Positions 31,959-44,028 of a stretch of DNA of 64,000 nucleotides are shown here, piece by piece; position 1 is the first letter of the stretch; the number at the start of each line of letters is the position of its first letter. The notes under the pieces are model-generated. The model was not told where the DNA came from. It saw only the letters and a program-made list of their open reading frames with translations, and searched no databases. The DNA is taken from assembly GCF_002127325.2 (NCBI RefSeq), contig NC_035441.2, positions 148,842,140 through 148,906,139 on the forward strand, written 5' to 3'. The DNA is from Helianthus annuus (Eukaryota; Streptophyta; Magnoliopsida; Asterales; Asteraceae). The translations under genes were made by a program, and so were the position numbers.

Positions 31959-32735
31959 TTGGAACAACAACCTTTTCGATACTTGTATTATTCGTATCAA
32001 ATACAAATCATGCCTACTCAAATTGCACCCAATCAATTCACCTATCCCCTACAATATCAACAACCATTTGACCCTTTTGCACCCCGCTTCGAAAACCAAC
32101 CATTCCATAACCCAACCCGTAATGAAGAACGAACACTCCTGATATTTGCTAACGGAGGTGATGAAGAAATTGTAGAACAAAATGAAGATGAAAAACCATG
32201 AAGAACGATCCGAAAAGAAAGGAAAAATCAGCTTATGGACGGCCTATCAAAATTGGACCAAGGAACAAGGAGTTGCTTTGTGTAAGGCTTGAGTTCATAT
32301 TTTTATTTCTGAAAACTTGATAGACGGAAATCAACAAAAGAAAGATGGGTTTTGGAAACAAGTGCTTGAGCATTACAATAAATTACTTAGTGGAACCTAT
32401 TCACCAACTAAATTCATAATGGACCATTTTAGATGGGTAGATGGGTTGGTTTAACGGACATCAGATTCAAGCGGTATTATTTCTATTAATTTGTTTTACC
32501 CTCTTAATTTTACTTAGGTTTATAATTCTAGTAATTCTTATTTTTATACGTGGGACCATCTACATGCTCGTAGAACCGCAAAATATTGATGTAATGAAGA
32601 AGGCGTTAAAGAATTACAAAAAAAAAGATTTACCTATGATTCATGGGAGATTGAAATGAATCATAATAAATGGAAACCCGTCACGCTGATGGGGGAGAAG
32701 TTTTCGGGTCAATCCGGAAAAAAATTCATCGGATC
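31959..32735 (+). pseudogene. PIF/Harbinger ORF1 (Myb/SANT-like) remnant
   Basis: After a Gln/Pro-rich start (QYQQPFDPFAPRF) the reading gives WTAYQNWTKEQGVALCKA, then ISENLIDGNQQKKDGFWKQV, then DVMKKALKNYKKK. These match the Myb/SANT-like DNA-binding partner of PIF/Harbinger transposases, often annotated in plants as GST T3-like. A stop replaces a Trp codon after LCKA (near 32290), and several frame changes follow (for example near 32640), so it is dead. It could once have paired with a transposase like the one at 57844-59155. Confidence 0.65.
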
Positions 32736-33104
32736 CTGGCATCTTGGACATACTCCGGTATCCTGAGTCCCGGTATTACTAATGTTTGTTTTGCGCCTCC
32801 TCCCCCAGGAAATATCCGTAGGAATATTCCAAGGCAACGACTAGGAGATAAAGTCTTCCTGATTTGTTGCAAAATACGTTGGAGAAAGCATGTGTAAAAG
32901 CATAAGGAAGCTTGCAACGCTCACTTTCCTAGTCCATTGAGGATCCCAGAAAAATCAGGCACTTAGTTAGGATACTTTTTAGCCTTTGTACTACAAATAA
33001 CATGATCCGAGCGACTTAGGCTTAACTTTTACACACTATAAACTCGCAACAAGCTCTGTAACACATAATCCGATCGATTAAGCTGAGCAATTGTAATTTC
33101 TTAC
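32736..33104. other. Unassigned DNA
   Basis: Short ORFs only. No motif recognised. Confidence 0.4.
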
Positions 33105-33222
33105 TAGTTATTAATTGATCGGAGCTAGGTAGTGTTATGGGTGGAATTTTGAACCAATATCATGACAGTATATCTTGATTTTATGTTTCTAATCTGTGAT
33201 CAGGATACCAAACCAGGATATT
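33105..33222. repeat. 120-bp direct repeat, left copy
   Basis: From AGTTATTAATTGATCGGAGC to CCAAACCAGGATAT, nearly identical to 35742-35860. The two copies bracket about 2.5 kb. Confidence 0.9.
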
Positions 33223-35741
33223 TAAATTTTCCTTTCCTTCTAAAAACCATGTCATGATGCTGGTTAAATCTTTCTTTTCATTCAAAGTTAATTACCCAAC
33301 CGACCCGTTAGAAGGCATTATGCATTCGAGTTCATACCTCATATTTTCTTATATTACCGGGATGATCAATTCTATCAAAGAACTCATTTTTAAATCTACC
33401 TTGTAGGTAGTTTGCCCGAAACATTATCGTTATAGTCAATTTTAACCCTTTTTCGAACAGGAAAACTTTTTATAATTTTAAATGAAAATTGGCGAGCACA
33501 TTTAGCTTGTTATCCGATAGATTTATTACGTCCCTAAGGGCATAAAAGTTTCCAAAGATTTTGTTGTTTAAAACCCAGTTGGTTGAAATTTCGTGCCGTG
33601 GACATGTCCTCGGCTCTAAAAGCCGATTCACCCAAATACTAGATGTACCTCACTTGAGGTGGTCAAGTGTCCACCCTTGACTCAACCAACTCTAGTCCAA
33701 CAATAAGCCCTCACCAAGGACAAAAAAAAATGATGATGTATAATTATACTTTAGAGACTACTCATTACTGATATGAGAATTGTATTTTCCACATAAACAT
33801 GAACTAATCATTATTTATCATCATATGTAATCTTCATTCAAAAATTCTAAGACAATGCCATCCAAAAATAAAATGCTAAAAAGCCAAGAAAAACTCAACA
33901 CCCATATTAGCACAACCGTTCAAACCTTGTTACTTAGCTTTTAAACCTAACTAAAAAACCCATTTCTTCTTTGCATCTTCAATTGCAGTTTCTCTACACT
34001 TATCTAATTCACTAAACCATTAATGGTACTAAGTTTATTTTTCAAGCTCTTCCTTCAAATGTGGTCATGACTGCCTTCGGTATGGTGTGTCACATAACGG
34101 GTGACCAACCGGTTATTTAAGGAAGGCCCCACCATAGGGTTAGGTGCCCAACATTGTTCCATTAGCCTTCTCCATTCACTATCACATTCCTTTAGAATTA
34201 GGGGTCCAACGTGTTGCTAACATGCCTCCTATAAATACACTTGTTAAAATTATAAAGTAAATTTTTAAAAAAATAACACTATATACTAAAACTTAATAGT
34301 GTTGTCAATTTAACAGAGGAACATTGCATCCGGTGGACGGGACCTTGAACGTAATGACATAGCAAAACTTTATTTGAAGTAAAAAATTTGTTAAAGAGAA
34401 CCATAGATCTCGATTCAGTACCAACAATTGAAACCCATCAGAGAATGAGAGAAGCAAGAATAAATACATTGTTATTAATCAAGTAACACAGTAAAGTAAA
34501 ACTTAATTTCCACGTATAGTCGGGTAATGCAAGGTTGAACATAAAAATTTTATATACACAAAGCACAAAAGAAATCGCTAAGTTATAAAGCACCCTATCT
34601 CTTCTGTTCCTCGGCTTGTGCAAAGGTGGGGACAACATTAACAACAAACATACAGTGTAATATCTGTGTAAATTTAAAAATTCATTATTCCAAAAACAAA
34701 TATTGATTCAATCTTTTTTTATTGCATGAAAGATTGATTTACCTCACAGTAATAATTATTGTCAACCTTTGCCATAACTCCAAGAATACTTTCAGCACCA
34801 GAATTAGAACTAAATGAACACAACCAAATATAAATTTAGTTGTCAACAAAATTTTGTGATTAAAACATGTTCAAGGTGGTTGTAACTAACCTCAGTGTTC
34901 TGAGCATTTTGTTTGAGCACTTTCAAAACCCATGAAAGTGACTCCAATTGTTTGTGTTCTATGAAATATTATATCCTGCAAATATAACAACAAACAATTT
35001 GTATTAGAATTTGTCTTTAGAAATTAGGCTCAAATTATTTGAGTGCATCACATGCATACTGTTAGTTCTCTTTCCTACCAAATGATGCATTTCTTTGAAC
35101 AAAACCAAGTGGCAATACTAACCTGTATAAAAGATCGCACCTAAGATTGAACAAAAGATATTACAAATTATGAAAGTAGGACTGACTTCAGATGGTTTCA
35201 GAAGTCTTTGAACGTGCAGCAAACACAAACTTGCTCTTGGTCCATCGGTGCTTTAGAACAATCGACATTCACTAATTGCATAATCGAAATATATACACAC
35301 AAATATAAAAAAAATTTGTGATTTAACCATGTACACATTCCGGTTCTTGATCTGGATCAAACAACAACGACGATGAAGAAGAATTAAACTTCGAGCCTGG
35401 TTGCACATCTTGATTAAGAAACTGAAAGCCTGGCATGTTAAAACTGCTGCATTATATAGCAATAGATCATTCAACTGATTGTAGGAGTTGGTTTAGAGAT
35501 AATGAGTCTTAAAATAAGGAGAAAACCTGCCGAGAAGTGGAGATCATGGGAAGAAAATTTGGGAGCAAAACCACCAGCAGGAAAACTGTCAATAACCGCC
35601 CTGAACCGCCTTTAGAGCGGTTATTTTTATGAGTTTAAACGGCTGAGATTTCATCTTAGCATGATCCGACGGTGGATATCGATTTTGATGGTGGTTAGAC
35701 TTAATGGGATCCATATATATATATATATATATAATCTCTTA
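33223..35741. other. 2.5-kb segment between direct repeats
   Basis: No intact gene. On the minus strand 35150-35600 has coding-like stretches (a frame containing PGFQFLNQDVQPGSKF) separated by AT-rich, intron-like DNA, so captured or decayed exons are possible. I do not recognise the protein. A short (TA)n precedes the right repeat. Confidence 0.35.
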
Positions 35742-35860
35742 CAAGTTATTAATTGATCGGAGCTAGGTAGTGTTATGGTTGGAATTTTGAACCAATATCA
35801 TGACAGTATATCTTGATTTTATGTTTCTAATCTGTGATCAGGATACCAAACCAGGATATT
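35742..35860. repeat. 120-bp direct repeat, right copy
   Basis: Partner of 33105-33222. I noticed only one substitution (TGGGTGG versus TGGTTGG) plus the left edge. After the shared GGATAT the flanks diverge. Confidence 0.9.
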
Positions 35861-36332
35861 GGTAACATCCTGCGGAAGTATCTTGCTCTTTACTAATAGT
35901 TTTCTTGTATACTTCAACTACAAGAGGCTAACGTTCACAGGGACCAAGTCATCCTGAAGAATCGCTCAAGTTGGTTGAAAGAAGGACGCTGATGTAGGAA
36001 GAAAGGGTCTACAACGGTCACAAGGGAATATTCACAGTATCCCGGATTTATAGGATAGTTAGTTGAATTGTAAAAACTATATAAAGGGGTGACAGATCAC
36101 TAGGAAACACACACTTTCGAGCACACAATCTCGTACACTCTCTGATCACTTGCTACATTCACACTCAAACACTCACATTTCACAATCATTGTAACACTTA
36201 GAGCTGATCTGAGCATTATCCTGATCTTTTCAATCAATAAGCAGAACAAGACAGCTGACAGTTGTCAGCTCCCAAGGTTTTGTGCCGGCGATCTAGATTG
36301 ATCAAGGGCTTTCCTCGTACATCTCGTGTCAA
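35861..36332 (+). promoter_or_regulatory. LTR-like promoter region
   Basis: A TATA box (CTATATAAAGGGG, about 36079-36091) is followed by a C/A-rich leader of CACTCAAACACTCAC type and AATCAATAAG (36231-36240), the order expected in a retroelement LTR. No paired LTR or primer-binding site was found, so this could be a solo LTR fragment. Confidence 0.4.
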
Positions 36333-36660
36333 CCTAGAGATTAATCGACCCTTATTTGGTGAACCTATGATTAGTGGATAATCCTCGACTTATCGAAGCC
36401 TAGGCGAGATTTTCTTAAATCCAGAATTTGGACGGAAGATGACCACCATTGACCGCCTAGAGATTAATCGGCCCTTATTTGGTGAACCTATGATTAGTGG
36501 ATAATCCTCGACTTATCAAAGCCTAGGCGAGATTTTCTTAAATCCAAAATTTGGACGGAATATGACCACCATTGACCGGCTAGAGATTAATCGGCCCTTA
36601 TTTGGTGAACCTATGATTAGTGATTAATCCTCGACTTATCGAAGCCTAGGCGAGATTTTT
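36333..36660. repeat. 123-bp tandem repeat, 2.7 copies
   Basis: Units start at 36333, 36456 and 36579 with CTAGAGATTAATCG and contain GGTGAACCTATGATTAGTG and TCCTCGACTTATC. Only a few substitutions separate units, so the array is young. Confidence 0.9.
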
Positions 36661-37486
36661 ACAACTATGTCCCTAACTGATACTTCGAACCTTTTAATTT
36701 TGATTTTGTACATGCTTGCGATTAAGACTGTGCTTGCTAATTCACGATTGAGACTTGGAAGGCGGAAAGCATAAATGATGTTTTATTTATATCAATTCAA
36801 AAGAGCCCCGACTGTAGTTTGCTTAAAATATTTTTTGTTAATTTACACTTTCCCTAACGCTAATATTTTGGGTTAGCCGGTCAAAAATAGAACTGGAGGG
36901 GGTCTCTTGTGGTGCATATCACCTCGACGGGGTTAGTTTCTTGGGTGTCGCTATACCGGCACAGTGTTCCTGCTTGGGTCGTTATCACATTTTTTAGCAA
37001 CGGGTCGTTAATCACATGGTTAAATATAAAGGGGTGGGCTAAATGCACCTCCGTTTTCACTTTTCATACCCCTTTCCTAAAATAACACTTTAAAAAATTT
37101 TGAATTTCACCCTCTAAAAATTATTATTTTTTATCATAGATGCCGAAGTTAGAGGTTGTGAAACCACAAAGTTATTTGCATTATATAAACAGGGCAGTTC
37201 TCTTTGGCTACTTTAAACTCTCACATCGTCTTAAGTCCGGTGAACAGTTATTGTAGTTGAAGTAATAAAAAATATCAACGAGTAAAAAGGTATCCAGCAC
37301 CATTTACATAGCTATATTTTCATAATAATATAATATATATTAAACTTTAATTTGTTTATATATTTTTATTTGTTAGAGACCATATATATTCTTTGTAAAA
37401 TTTTACCTTCTCGTAATTTGTATTTATGTGCCATTCGAAAAGGAAAACGGTGATAACAATTCATTAGGTTCCAATACACATGTCTA
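36661..37486. other. Unassigned DNA
   Basis: No ORF of note and no element ends. Slightly GC-rich around 36890-36990. Confidence 0.45.
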
Positions 37487-38059
37487 CCATTTGAAAAGAA
37501 AAGATATTTTGTGTGTTTTTTACCTTTTTTAGGTATTTTTTGTTGTGTTCACACTAGTTCTCGCAATAAAGGGTGGTTCATAACGGATCCTTCTCCTGTA
37601 TATATGTATATATATATAGGACAAAGATCCGTTAGGAACCACCCTTTATTGCGAGAACCGCGAGAACCAATGTGAACACAACCAAAAATACCTAAAAGTA
37701 GCTATAAAACACACAAATTTTTTTTAATATATTTTATAAAAAAAATCGCTACTTTTAGTAGCCAATTTTTTTTTAAATTAAAAAAAAATTAAAATGTTTT
37801 TTTTTTTAAATAATTTTTTTTGTCTACTAAAAGTAGCGATTTTAACTTAAAAAAATATTAAAAAAAAGAAAATTTTTTGTGTGTTTTTTTTGATTTTTTT
37901 AGATTTTTTTTTATTTTTTTAGGTTTTTTGGGGGTTTAGTTTTTAGCATTTTAGCTTGGGAGGGGGGGTGGGGGTTAGGTTTTTTAGCTATTTTAGGTTG
38001 TGTTCACATTGGTTCTCGCGGTTCTCGCAATAAAGGTGGTTCTCGCATGAACCTTACCC

Positions 38060-38061
<2 letters not shown>
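37487..38061. mobile_element. Pair of MITEs forming a long palindrome around (TA)n
   Basis: The element 37619-38061 has TIRs of about 65 bp (right complement of left): AGGAACCACCCTTTATTGCG, then GAGAACCGCGAGAACC. Both ends abut TA repeats. Its interior has T-, A- and G-tracts including GGGGGTTAGG, like the 9940 element. Immediately left, 37487-37600 is an inverted copy of the same end (GTTCTCGCAATAAAGGG), lacking its far end. The two ends face each other across the TA run at about 37598-37618. Confidence 0.7.
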
Positions 38062-38090
<29 letters not shown>

Positions 38091-38101
38091 GTATGTGTGT
38101 A

Positions 38102-38286
38102 AACCATTGGGTGTCAGCCCAATGGCCACCAGCCCGCATTCTAACCCGGAGGTGGCGGGTTCGAGTCTTGCTCGTTCCCAATGCCCCTACGGTAGCGGAT
38201 TTACCCCCAGACTCAGGCTTGCTGGGTGGCGGTATGCGAGGTGGGATCACCTTGGCGGTTGGGAGGACCGTGGAATATCCCCCCTA
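38102..38286 (+). mobile_element. tRNA-type SINE, 185 bp
   Basis: GGCGGGTTCGAGTCTTG (about 38154-38170) is an excellent pol III box B, preceded by CAGCCCAATGGCCACCAG in the box A position. A 14-bp direct repeat TATGTATGTGTGTA flanks it (38088-38101 and 38287-38300), as expected for target-primed insertion, although part of that repeat is microsatellite. Sequence outside the boxes does not fold as a tRNA. Confidence 0.75.
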
Positions 38287-38300
38287 TATGTATGTGTGTA

Positions 38301-38450
38301 TGTATAGAAGAAGAGAGGAGCGGCCCAACCGTCTTGTGGAGGACGATTATGACGCCGCCGCCGCCGGACCGGTGAAAATGGTGTTTGGGATGGCACCGGT
38401 GCTCGACGTGGCGGGGACGTCCCACACCGAGCGGCCTAATATTATTACTA
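38301..38450. other. GC-rich spacer before the Helitron
   Basis: Contains (GCC)n-like sequence and ends GACGTCCCACACCGAGCGGCC, which looks like one end of a Harbinger-type MITE. The partner end was not found. Confidence 0.35.
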
Positions 38451-39609
38451 TCTATTAATAATAGAACAAAATGAATAGTGCCAGACTTCCTGGCACTATG
38501 TTATTTGACCACATGATTGTTTCTATTACAACCACTAACTATTACCCGTATCCACATGTTGGTGAGATACGGATTAGGGTATAACAAAAACAACAAGAGA
38601 GATAGGGAGAGAATCAGAAAAGAGAGATTGCGAAGGAGAGGGTTTTGGAGATAAAAGGGGTCTGCCACTTTTCCGGCTGCCTCCCTCGTTGGCGACATGA
38701 TGAACAGTGGTTGTTGTACTCGACAAAGGACGGCGGCTGCACTTAGGGTTCCGCCTATTGAACCCAGCACAACCGTCTGTCTAGCAGCGGCGTCGAACAT
38801 CCTTGATGGTTGGTTTACAGCGATGGTGGTGGTAGGGATGTAGCAGTCAGCAACCGTGGTGGGGTTATTTTATTTGTTACCGATTTTTACGATTGAAGGT
38901 ACAATCTTAATTAGTATATTTTTTATTTGATTTTTAAACTTCTTGATGATCTTTTGGGGATTTTTAACTTACCACGTTTAGATTTTTGGGGTTTGATGTG
39001 TGTGGCCTTTGGCAACGTTGGTGGTTTTTTAGGGATTAGTTCATTTTCCATCCAATTAATTAAATGTTATCTCTGTTTTTCCATCTTTTTGTTTGGTTAG
39101 TGTTTTATTGCAGTTCATATGCTCTTTATCATTGGGTTTGTTTGTTGAATGTGTTTTCCTTGCAGGTGCGGCTTTTTGGGTTTGATTTTGTCTTCCACAT
39201 GATTGTCCTTCGGTTTTCCTAGGTATGTGACAGCTACGTATTAGTTTTATGTTTTGATTTAACGTCAGTTTTAATGACATTTAAGATCGTTTAAAGCTTT
39301 TAGATGCGACGTGTGCGGTTTAGAGAAAGGGAGATGGAAAGAGATCTGAACGCGTACCATTCCACTTTCCACCTCCTGCTATCTTTCCTTCATCTCACAT
39401 ATGCCATACAAAGAGAGAGATGGATGTTAGAGTAGGGAGGACTCCATCGTTATAGAGCGAGAGAGATACAGAAGTCTAGAGAGAAAAAGAGAGTGAGAGG
39501 GAGAATCATGAGAGAGTGGCGGCTGAACACCGCCCTCGGTGGCGGAGCCACCAGATTACAACGCTTCTACGACCCCAACCGACGGAACAATGGCAGAGGG
39601 TTTAAGACA
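38451..39609. other. Helitron 5' part
   Basis: Begins with a GTGCCAGACTTCCTGGCAC inverted repeat (about 38477-38495), then non-coding DNA with purine-rich GAGAGA tracts (38590-38640, 39395-39510). No recognised protein. Confidence 0.45.
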
Positions 39610-39614
39610 TAGAG

Positions 39615-41889
39615 TGTAATGCCTCGTAATTTCGTATTTTATTTTTATAAATAAAAATTTGTACTCTACGTTCGAGGCGTTAATTATCATAAAAAATTAG
39701 TATTTTAAACATATTTGATGTTCGCATAACCAATCGTTCAAACGACGTATTTTTTAGCATTTTTCGACTTAACGTTATATCTTACGACATATTATGGCAA
39801 TCGGGTTCGAGAAACGGGCTCGTAGGAGCTGGCGGGCCACTTGAAACACGATATTGGACTTGTGGGCCTTGGGCCTAAGCCCAAGCCCACTAAACATACC
39901 CTAAATATTTAAATGCAATAAAACCCTGTCTCCTCATTTGTGAAAACACTGCCCCAAAGAGCAATACAGCCGCTACCCCTTTCTTTTTCCCTCCCAATCC
40001 CCTTTGTCTGCACCTTATCCAAACCACATAAACATCCCTTCTCCATTTTCGATCGCCACACATATCACACACAATTGTGTGTGTAGTTATCAGAGGAAAC
40101 AAGGGAGGAAGATGAAACCAAAGGGTTTCATGTCGACCGCGGTTGCCGCAGGGGCAGAGCACGGTGGTGCGCAAAGGTGGCGGTGGTGAGACGGAACACC
40201 GACGACAACCAAACCCACACTCCTGCTTCTTCTCCAACCAGCCAAACACCCCCCTCCCTTTCGATTTCCGGCGACAAGTTCAGAAGAGAGAGAGAGAGAT
40301 CTATGGACCTAGGAGGGCCGGCGTCCACTCGCCGGCGATGCCTCCGGTGATATTGTTCTCCGGTGATGATAATGACGATGATGCGAAGATGATAATGATG
40401 TTCCGACGAGGTTTAGATCGTAAATCGGACCATGTAGGTCCTGATCGGTTCGCTTTCCATGGCTCCAGCAGATCCGACGGTGCCTCTCCACTTCTGACAA
40501 GCGCTGATAGTGTTTGGTGGTGATTACTTTGTTCAAACTTCAGAATGATGTACTGGTTCGGGATTTAGCAGTCAGATGTCCAGATTCTGATTCGGTTTCG
40601 AGTTTTGCTTCGAGTCCGAGTTGACTCGGTCAACACCCTTAGCCAACTCGGGTCAACTCAGTCAGCCGATTAATTCAGTCTTGGTCGCACAAGTTCGGGT
40701 CAAAGCTGGTCAAAGTTGGTCAAACAGTCAACATGGTCAACGCGGTCAAACCCAGTCAACTGTCGGGTCAACGGGTTAAAAACGAGGTTTGGTGTAACAA
40801 TGACGCGAATATTAATTTTATTGTTTCGTATTTAATTAACATTTTAATCACGGAACCGAACTCTATAACTTGTAAATAACTATACATAAAAATCTGTATC
40901 TATAAATTGTTGTGTTCATTGTTGCATTTTGGAAAATATATCGACAACTTGTGTTGTCGGGATCGTCTAAAAACAGAGGAAACTCTGTCCGTTTTTAGTA
41001 AAAATACGTAAAACAAAACGTATTAATTTGTAAAACGAAACATATCAAGGTTCAAGCTTTTTTATAAAGTAAATACAAATGTATATTTATGTTAACAACA
41101 CTTCTATAACCTTCGTTTGCGCGTGTGAGGTGACCTCGATGTTCCGTCATTCAACCTTCAACTTTTCACGGAACTACCAAAAGATGCTTTGCAAAATAGT
41201 GAGCATACTCGACCCTTTTTACGTTTTAACGCATTTTTGGGTTGCAACATGTATACAAAATCCACTTTACACCATCGATTATAATCAAACACACAATTCA
41301 TCGAACACGTTCGTTGTTATGCTTAGGTTATTAATACTTGTTAGTTTCAACTTGTATTCCCATGGTATTGTTATGCTTAGGCTATTTATGCATGCTAGTT
41401 TAAAAATCATAATTTCATACTATTTGCTATGTTTAAGTTGTTTATGTATGCTCGTTTCGACGTGAATAATAATAAATGCTATGTGAATTTGAGACAAACT
41501 TTTATACTTATAATTATATTCAAACTTGTATGCTCGCCAGTGCTTTTGTACTGATCCATGCTTTTAATACATGTTGCAGGATTGTGACCGATGAATCCAG
41601 TAGGATTGCCTAGAAACGCATTTAAACTTTATTGCTCGTTGCATTGTAATTTGCTTTCAATCCTGTTGTATTCTGTTTCCAATACTTGTAGTAATTAATT
41701 ATCCATGCAATGAAATTTAATTATTAGAATACTTATTGTGCATTATTTATTTTAATCTTGTGGTATTCTAGTTCAAACCATGTAAAATGTAATTGTTAAA
41801 CACTTGACACAAAATAGCGTTATGAAGTCTCTTGCAATCTACACACTTCGTCTCATCCCGATGTTTCCGCCATCGGTTGGAGTGTGTCA
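39615..41889 (+). repeat. 5' LTR of the gypsy element
   Basis: TGTAATGCCTCG to GGTTGGAGTGTGTCA, 2275 bp. It differs from the 3' LTR by about 3-7% in the stretches I compared by eye (first 170 bp and about 40000-40200). The LTR itself has a conspicuous series of GGTCAA motifs (about 40620-40780). It retains the empty site TTTGTAAAA (41027-41035) of a MITE present in the 3' LTR. Confidence 0.9.
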
Positions 41890-41892
41890 GAT

Positions 41893-41905
41893 TGGTATCA
41901 GAGCC
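41893..41905 (+). other. Primer-binding site of the gypsy element
   Basis: TGGTATCAGAGCC, three bases after the LTR, complementary to the 3' end of initiator methionine tRNA. Confidence 0.85.
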
Positions 41906-42082
41906 ATAACTATAGGGAATTAGGTAGAATTGCCATGTTCGACCTAGTCTATAGTCTAAGTACCAAAACTCGACCATTCCTAATTCTTGCTTAGTATGTA
42001 ATTCTTCCTATTTGCTTCTACCTCTCCTTTTGTCTAAATATCATATGTGTCTTTTCTAAGACATTTTACATAATACATACTT
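41906..42082. other. Gypsy internal region, left part
   Basis: Non-coding leader, interrupted by the copia insertion at 42088 (target duplication GAAGA, 42083-42087 and 50813-50817). Confidence 0.7.
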
Positions 42083-42087
42083 GAAGA

Positions 42088-42540
42088 TGTAGGATCGTTG
42101 TTGGACCCGAAATGAGTCGATCAGAGGTGTTCTACTCAGAATGAAAGGCGGAAACAGACATAATGAGTTGAATTCAGCTAGATTTACACTAATAACTGTC
42201 TTTGTATTGATTCTGAAATGATTACAGATCTGAAGACACTTCGACAAAGCTTCGCCGTCGGAAAACACTACAACTAATTTCGTATGGAATGACACGAGAT
42301 TACAACTATTTATAGACATGGTAATTCCGCACGAAACATGCTCCATACGGAGTCACTTACACACGAAATTAATACTCATGCGATATTATAAACTAATTCC
42401 CACGGAATTACTGAATGATGTCTTCATTCGGAATTAACCATTCATGCGAAATTAGCTCTTTGTCACAACTCCTCGATCTTCGTGCCATGTGCAATGCGAG
42501 GCTCGATACAAGACGAAGTCGACAGACGTATTCACCAACA
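42088..42540 (-). repeat. 3' LTR of the copia element
   Basis: 453 bp. On the minus strand it contains TATAAATAG (about 42306-42314) and several AATTCCG/CGAAATTA motifs shared with the leader. Confidence 0.9.
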
Positions 42541-44028
42541 GACTCCTTCTTGGATGTTGACGAGTCTTCCGTGTCGAGTCTTCGCAACTTCAGTCTTTAT
42601 CAGTCTGTCTGCTCTCTTTTCCTTCAGCACCAACACACTCCTTCGAACAAAACTTTACCAGGATCTGAACTTGGCTCTTTCTTCTAAGATCCCAAGATCT
42701 TGATCTGGCTCCTTTCTCTCTCCAATTCTCTTGATCAAATCTCTTGATTCCTTAAGTTCATCAGCATCATTAATTTGCATGAACTTTATCTTCAGAATCG
42801 TAACCTGGCTCTTTGCATCCACAGGCTCCCCTTTTGCAAGCAGACTCCCCCTCGAGTTATGCTCGTAATCAGGATCGTCACCTGGCATCCATTCTGATCT
42901 TCAGGTATTGGAACCTGGCTTTCTCTAACCACAAAGTCCTCAGGTATCGGAACCTGGATCTTCTCAAATTATAAACCTGCAATGTCTTTACCACACACAT
43001 AAGTTTTGTGATATAGAGTTTGACGTCTATAGACATCACTTTCAGATCTCTTTCTGATGAACCTCTTGAAAGAATGACTTAATCATTTTAAACACTTTTA
43101 AACACAAACTCCCCCTCATGAAATGTCATCATGTTTAGCACTTGGAATTTTAAAAATCAACTCTTCAACACCAGTTGTCGAAAATCATTTTGAATTTTTC
43201 AAAATTTTATGCTAAAACACACTCAAAATCTTTTTGGAATTTTTGAATAAAGTGAAATACAATAAAGAAATATTTACAGACAATATTTTGGTGAGTTTGT
43301 GCAAGAGGATCATATCAGTTTATGAGACAAATCACTAACACCGTTAAGCTTCTTTTCATTTTAAGTTCTAAACAATTCACCTAGATTGTCAGTATACTGA
43401 TCCACTTAAATTTTCACACAAAGTTCAACTGTTTCGAGATACGATATTAGTGTTTTAAGCACTTAAACTTATTCGCGTGTCCCACCACTTTAATATACTC
43501 CCGTATCCAGATCCTAATATTCAGTCTTACAGGTGAGTATACCTAGATGATATCTGTTAAAGGGTTAAATGCGAAACCGTGAGAGCTCAGGTCAGAACTT
43601 CTGTTCAGCAGAGAGATGACGGTTCGACTTTAGGTGTGTTCCCTTTTGAGAATCTTTTCTTCAACAGCACATGATTAGCATTTTTCAATGTTTCATCATT
43701 TTTATACTGAGGGTGACGCTATATTTCAAGCAATTTGCAAAGTATTATACGGGGACTAGGCCATTGCTTCCGCAAAATCAGAAGTCCCGTGATAATACCC
43801 CAGATATCACTGAGTATAAAGACCTAGTATCTCAGAAAGATGGACCTTTAAAGCAATATATTCAAGAAATGTTCCCCACGATATAAGCAAGTTTGAAATA
43901 TTTAGATTTATATCTCAAAAACAATCTACTAAATGTGTAAAAATCCACTGGCACATCCACAGTGAGATTGTTTATCACATTTATACTTTCCATTTCTTTA
44001 GCGTGTAGTGATAATCCACAGTGAGATT
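42541..44028 (-). other. 3' non-coding part of the copia element
   Basis: No pol homology seen. AGGGGGAGT-type polypurine motifs occur on the minus strand at 42844-42852 and 43108-43116 (and again at 45446-45454). A short frame at 42655-42888 might be the tail of a lost coding region but shows no known motif. CCAGGTT-containing repeats occur around 42660-42960. Confidence 0.5.

Noticed and set aside
40004..40536. Host gene in the gypsy 5' LTR (ORFs of 60-126 codons)
   Set aside because: The same ORFs recur with disruptions in the 3' LTR (53052-53459). They show no domain and are LTR sequence.
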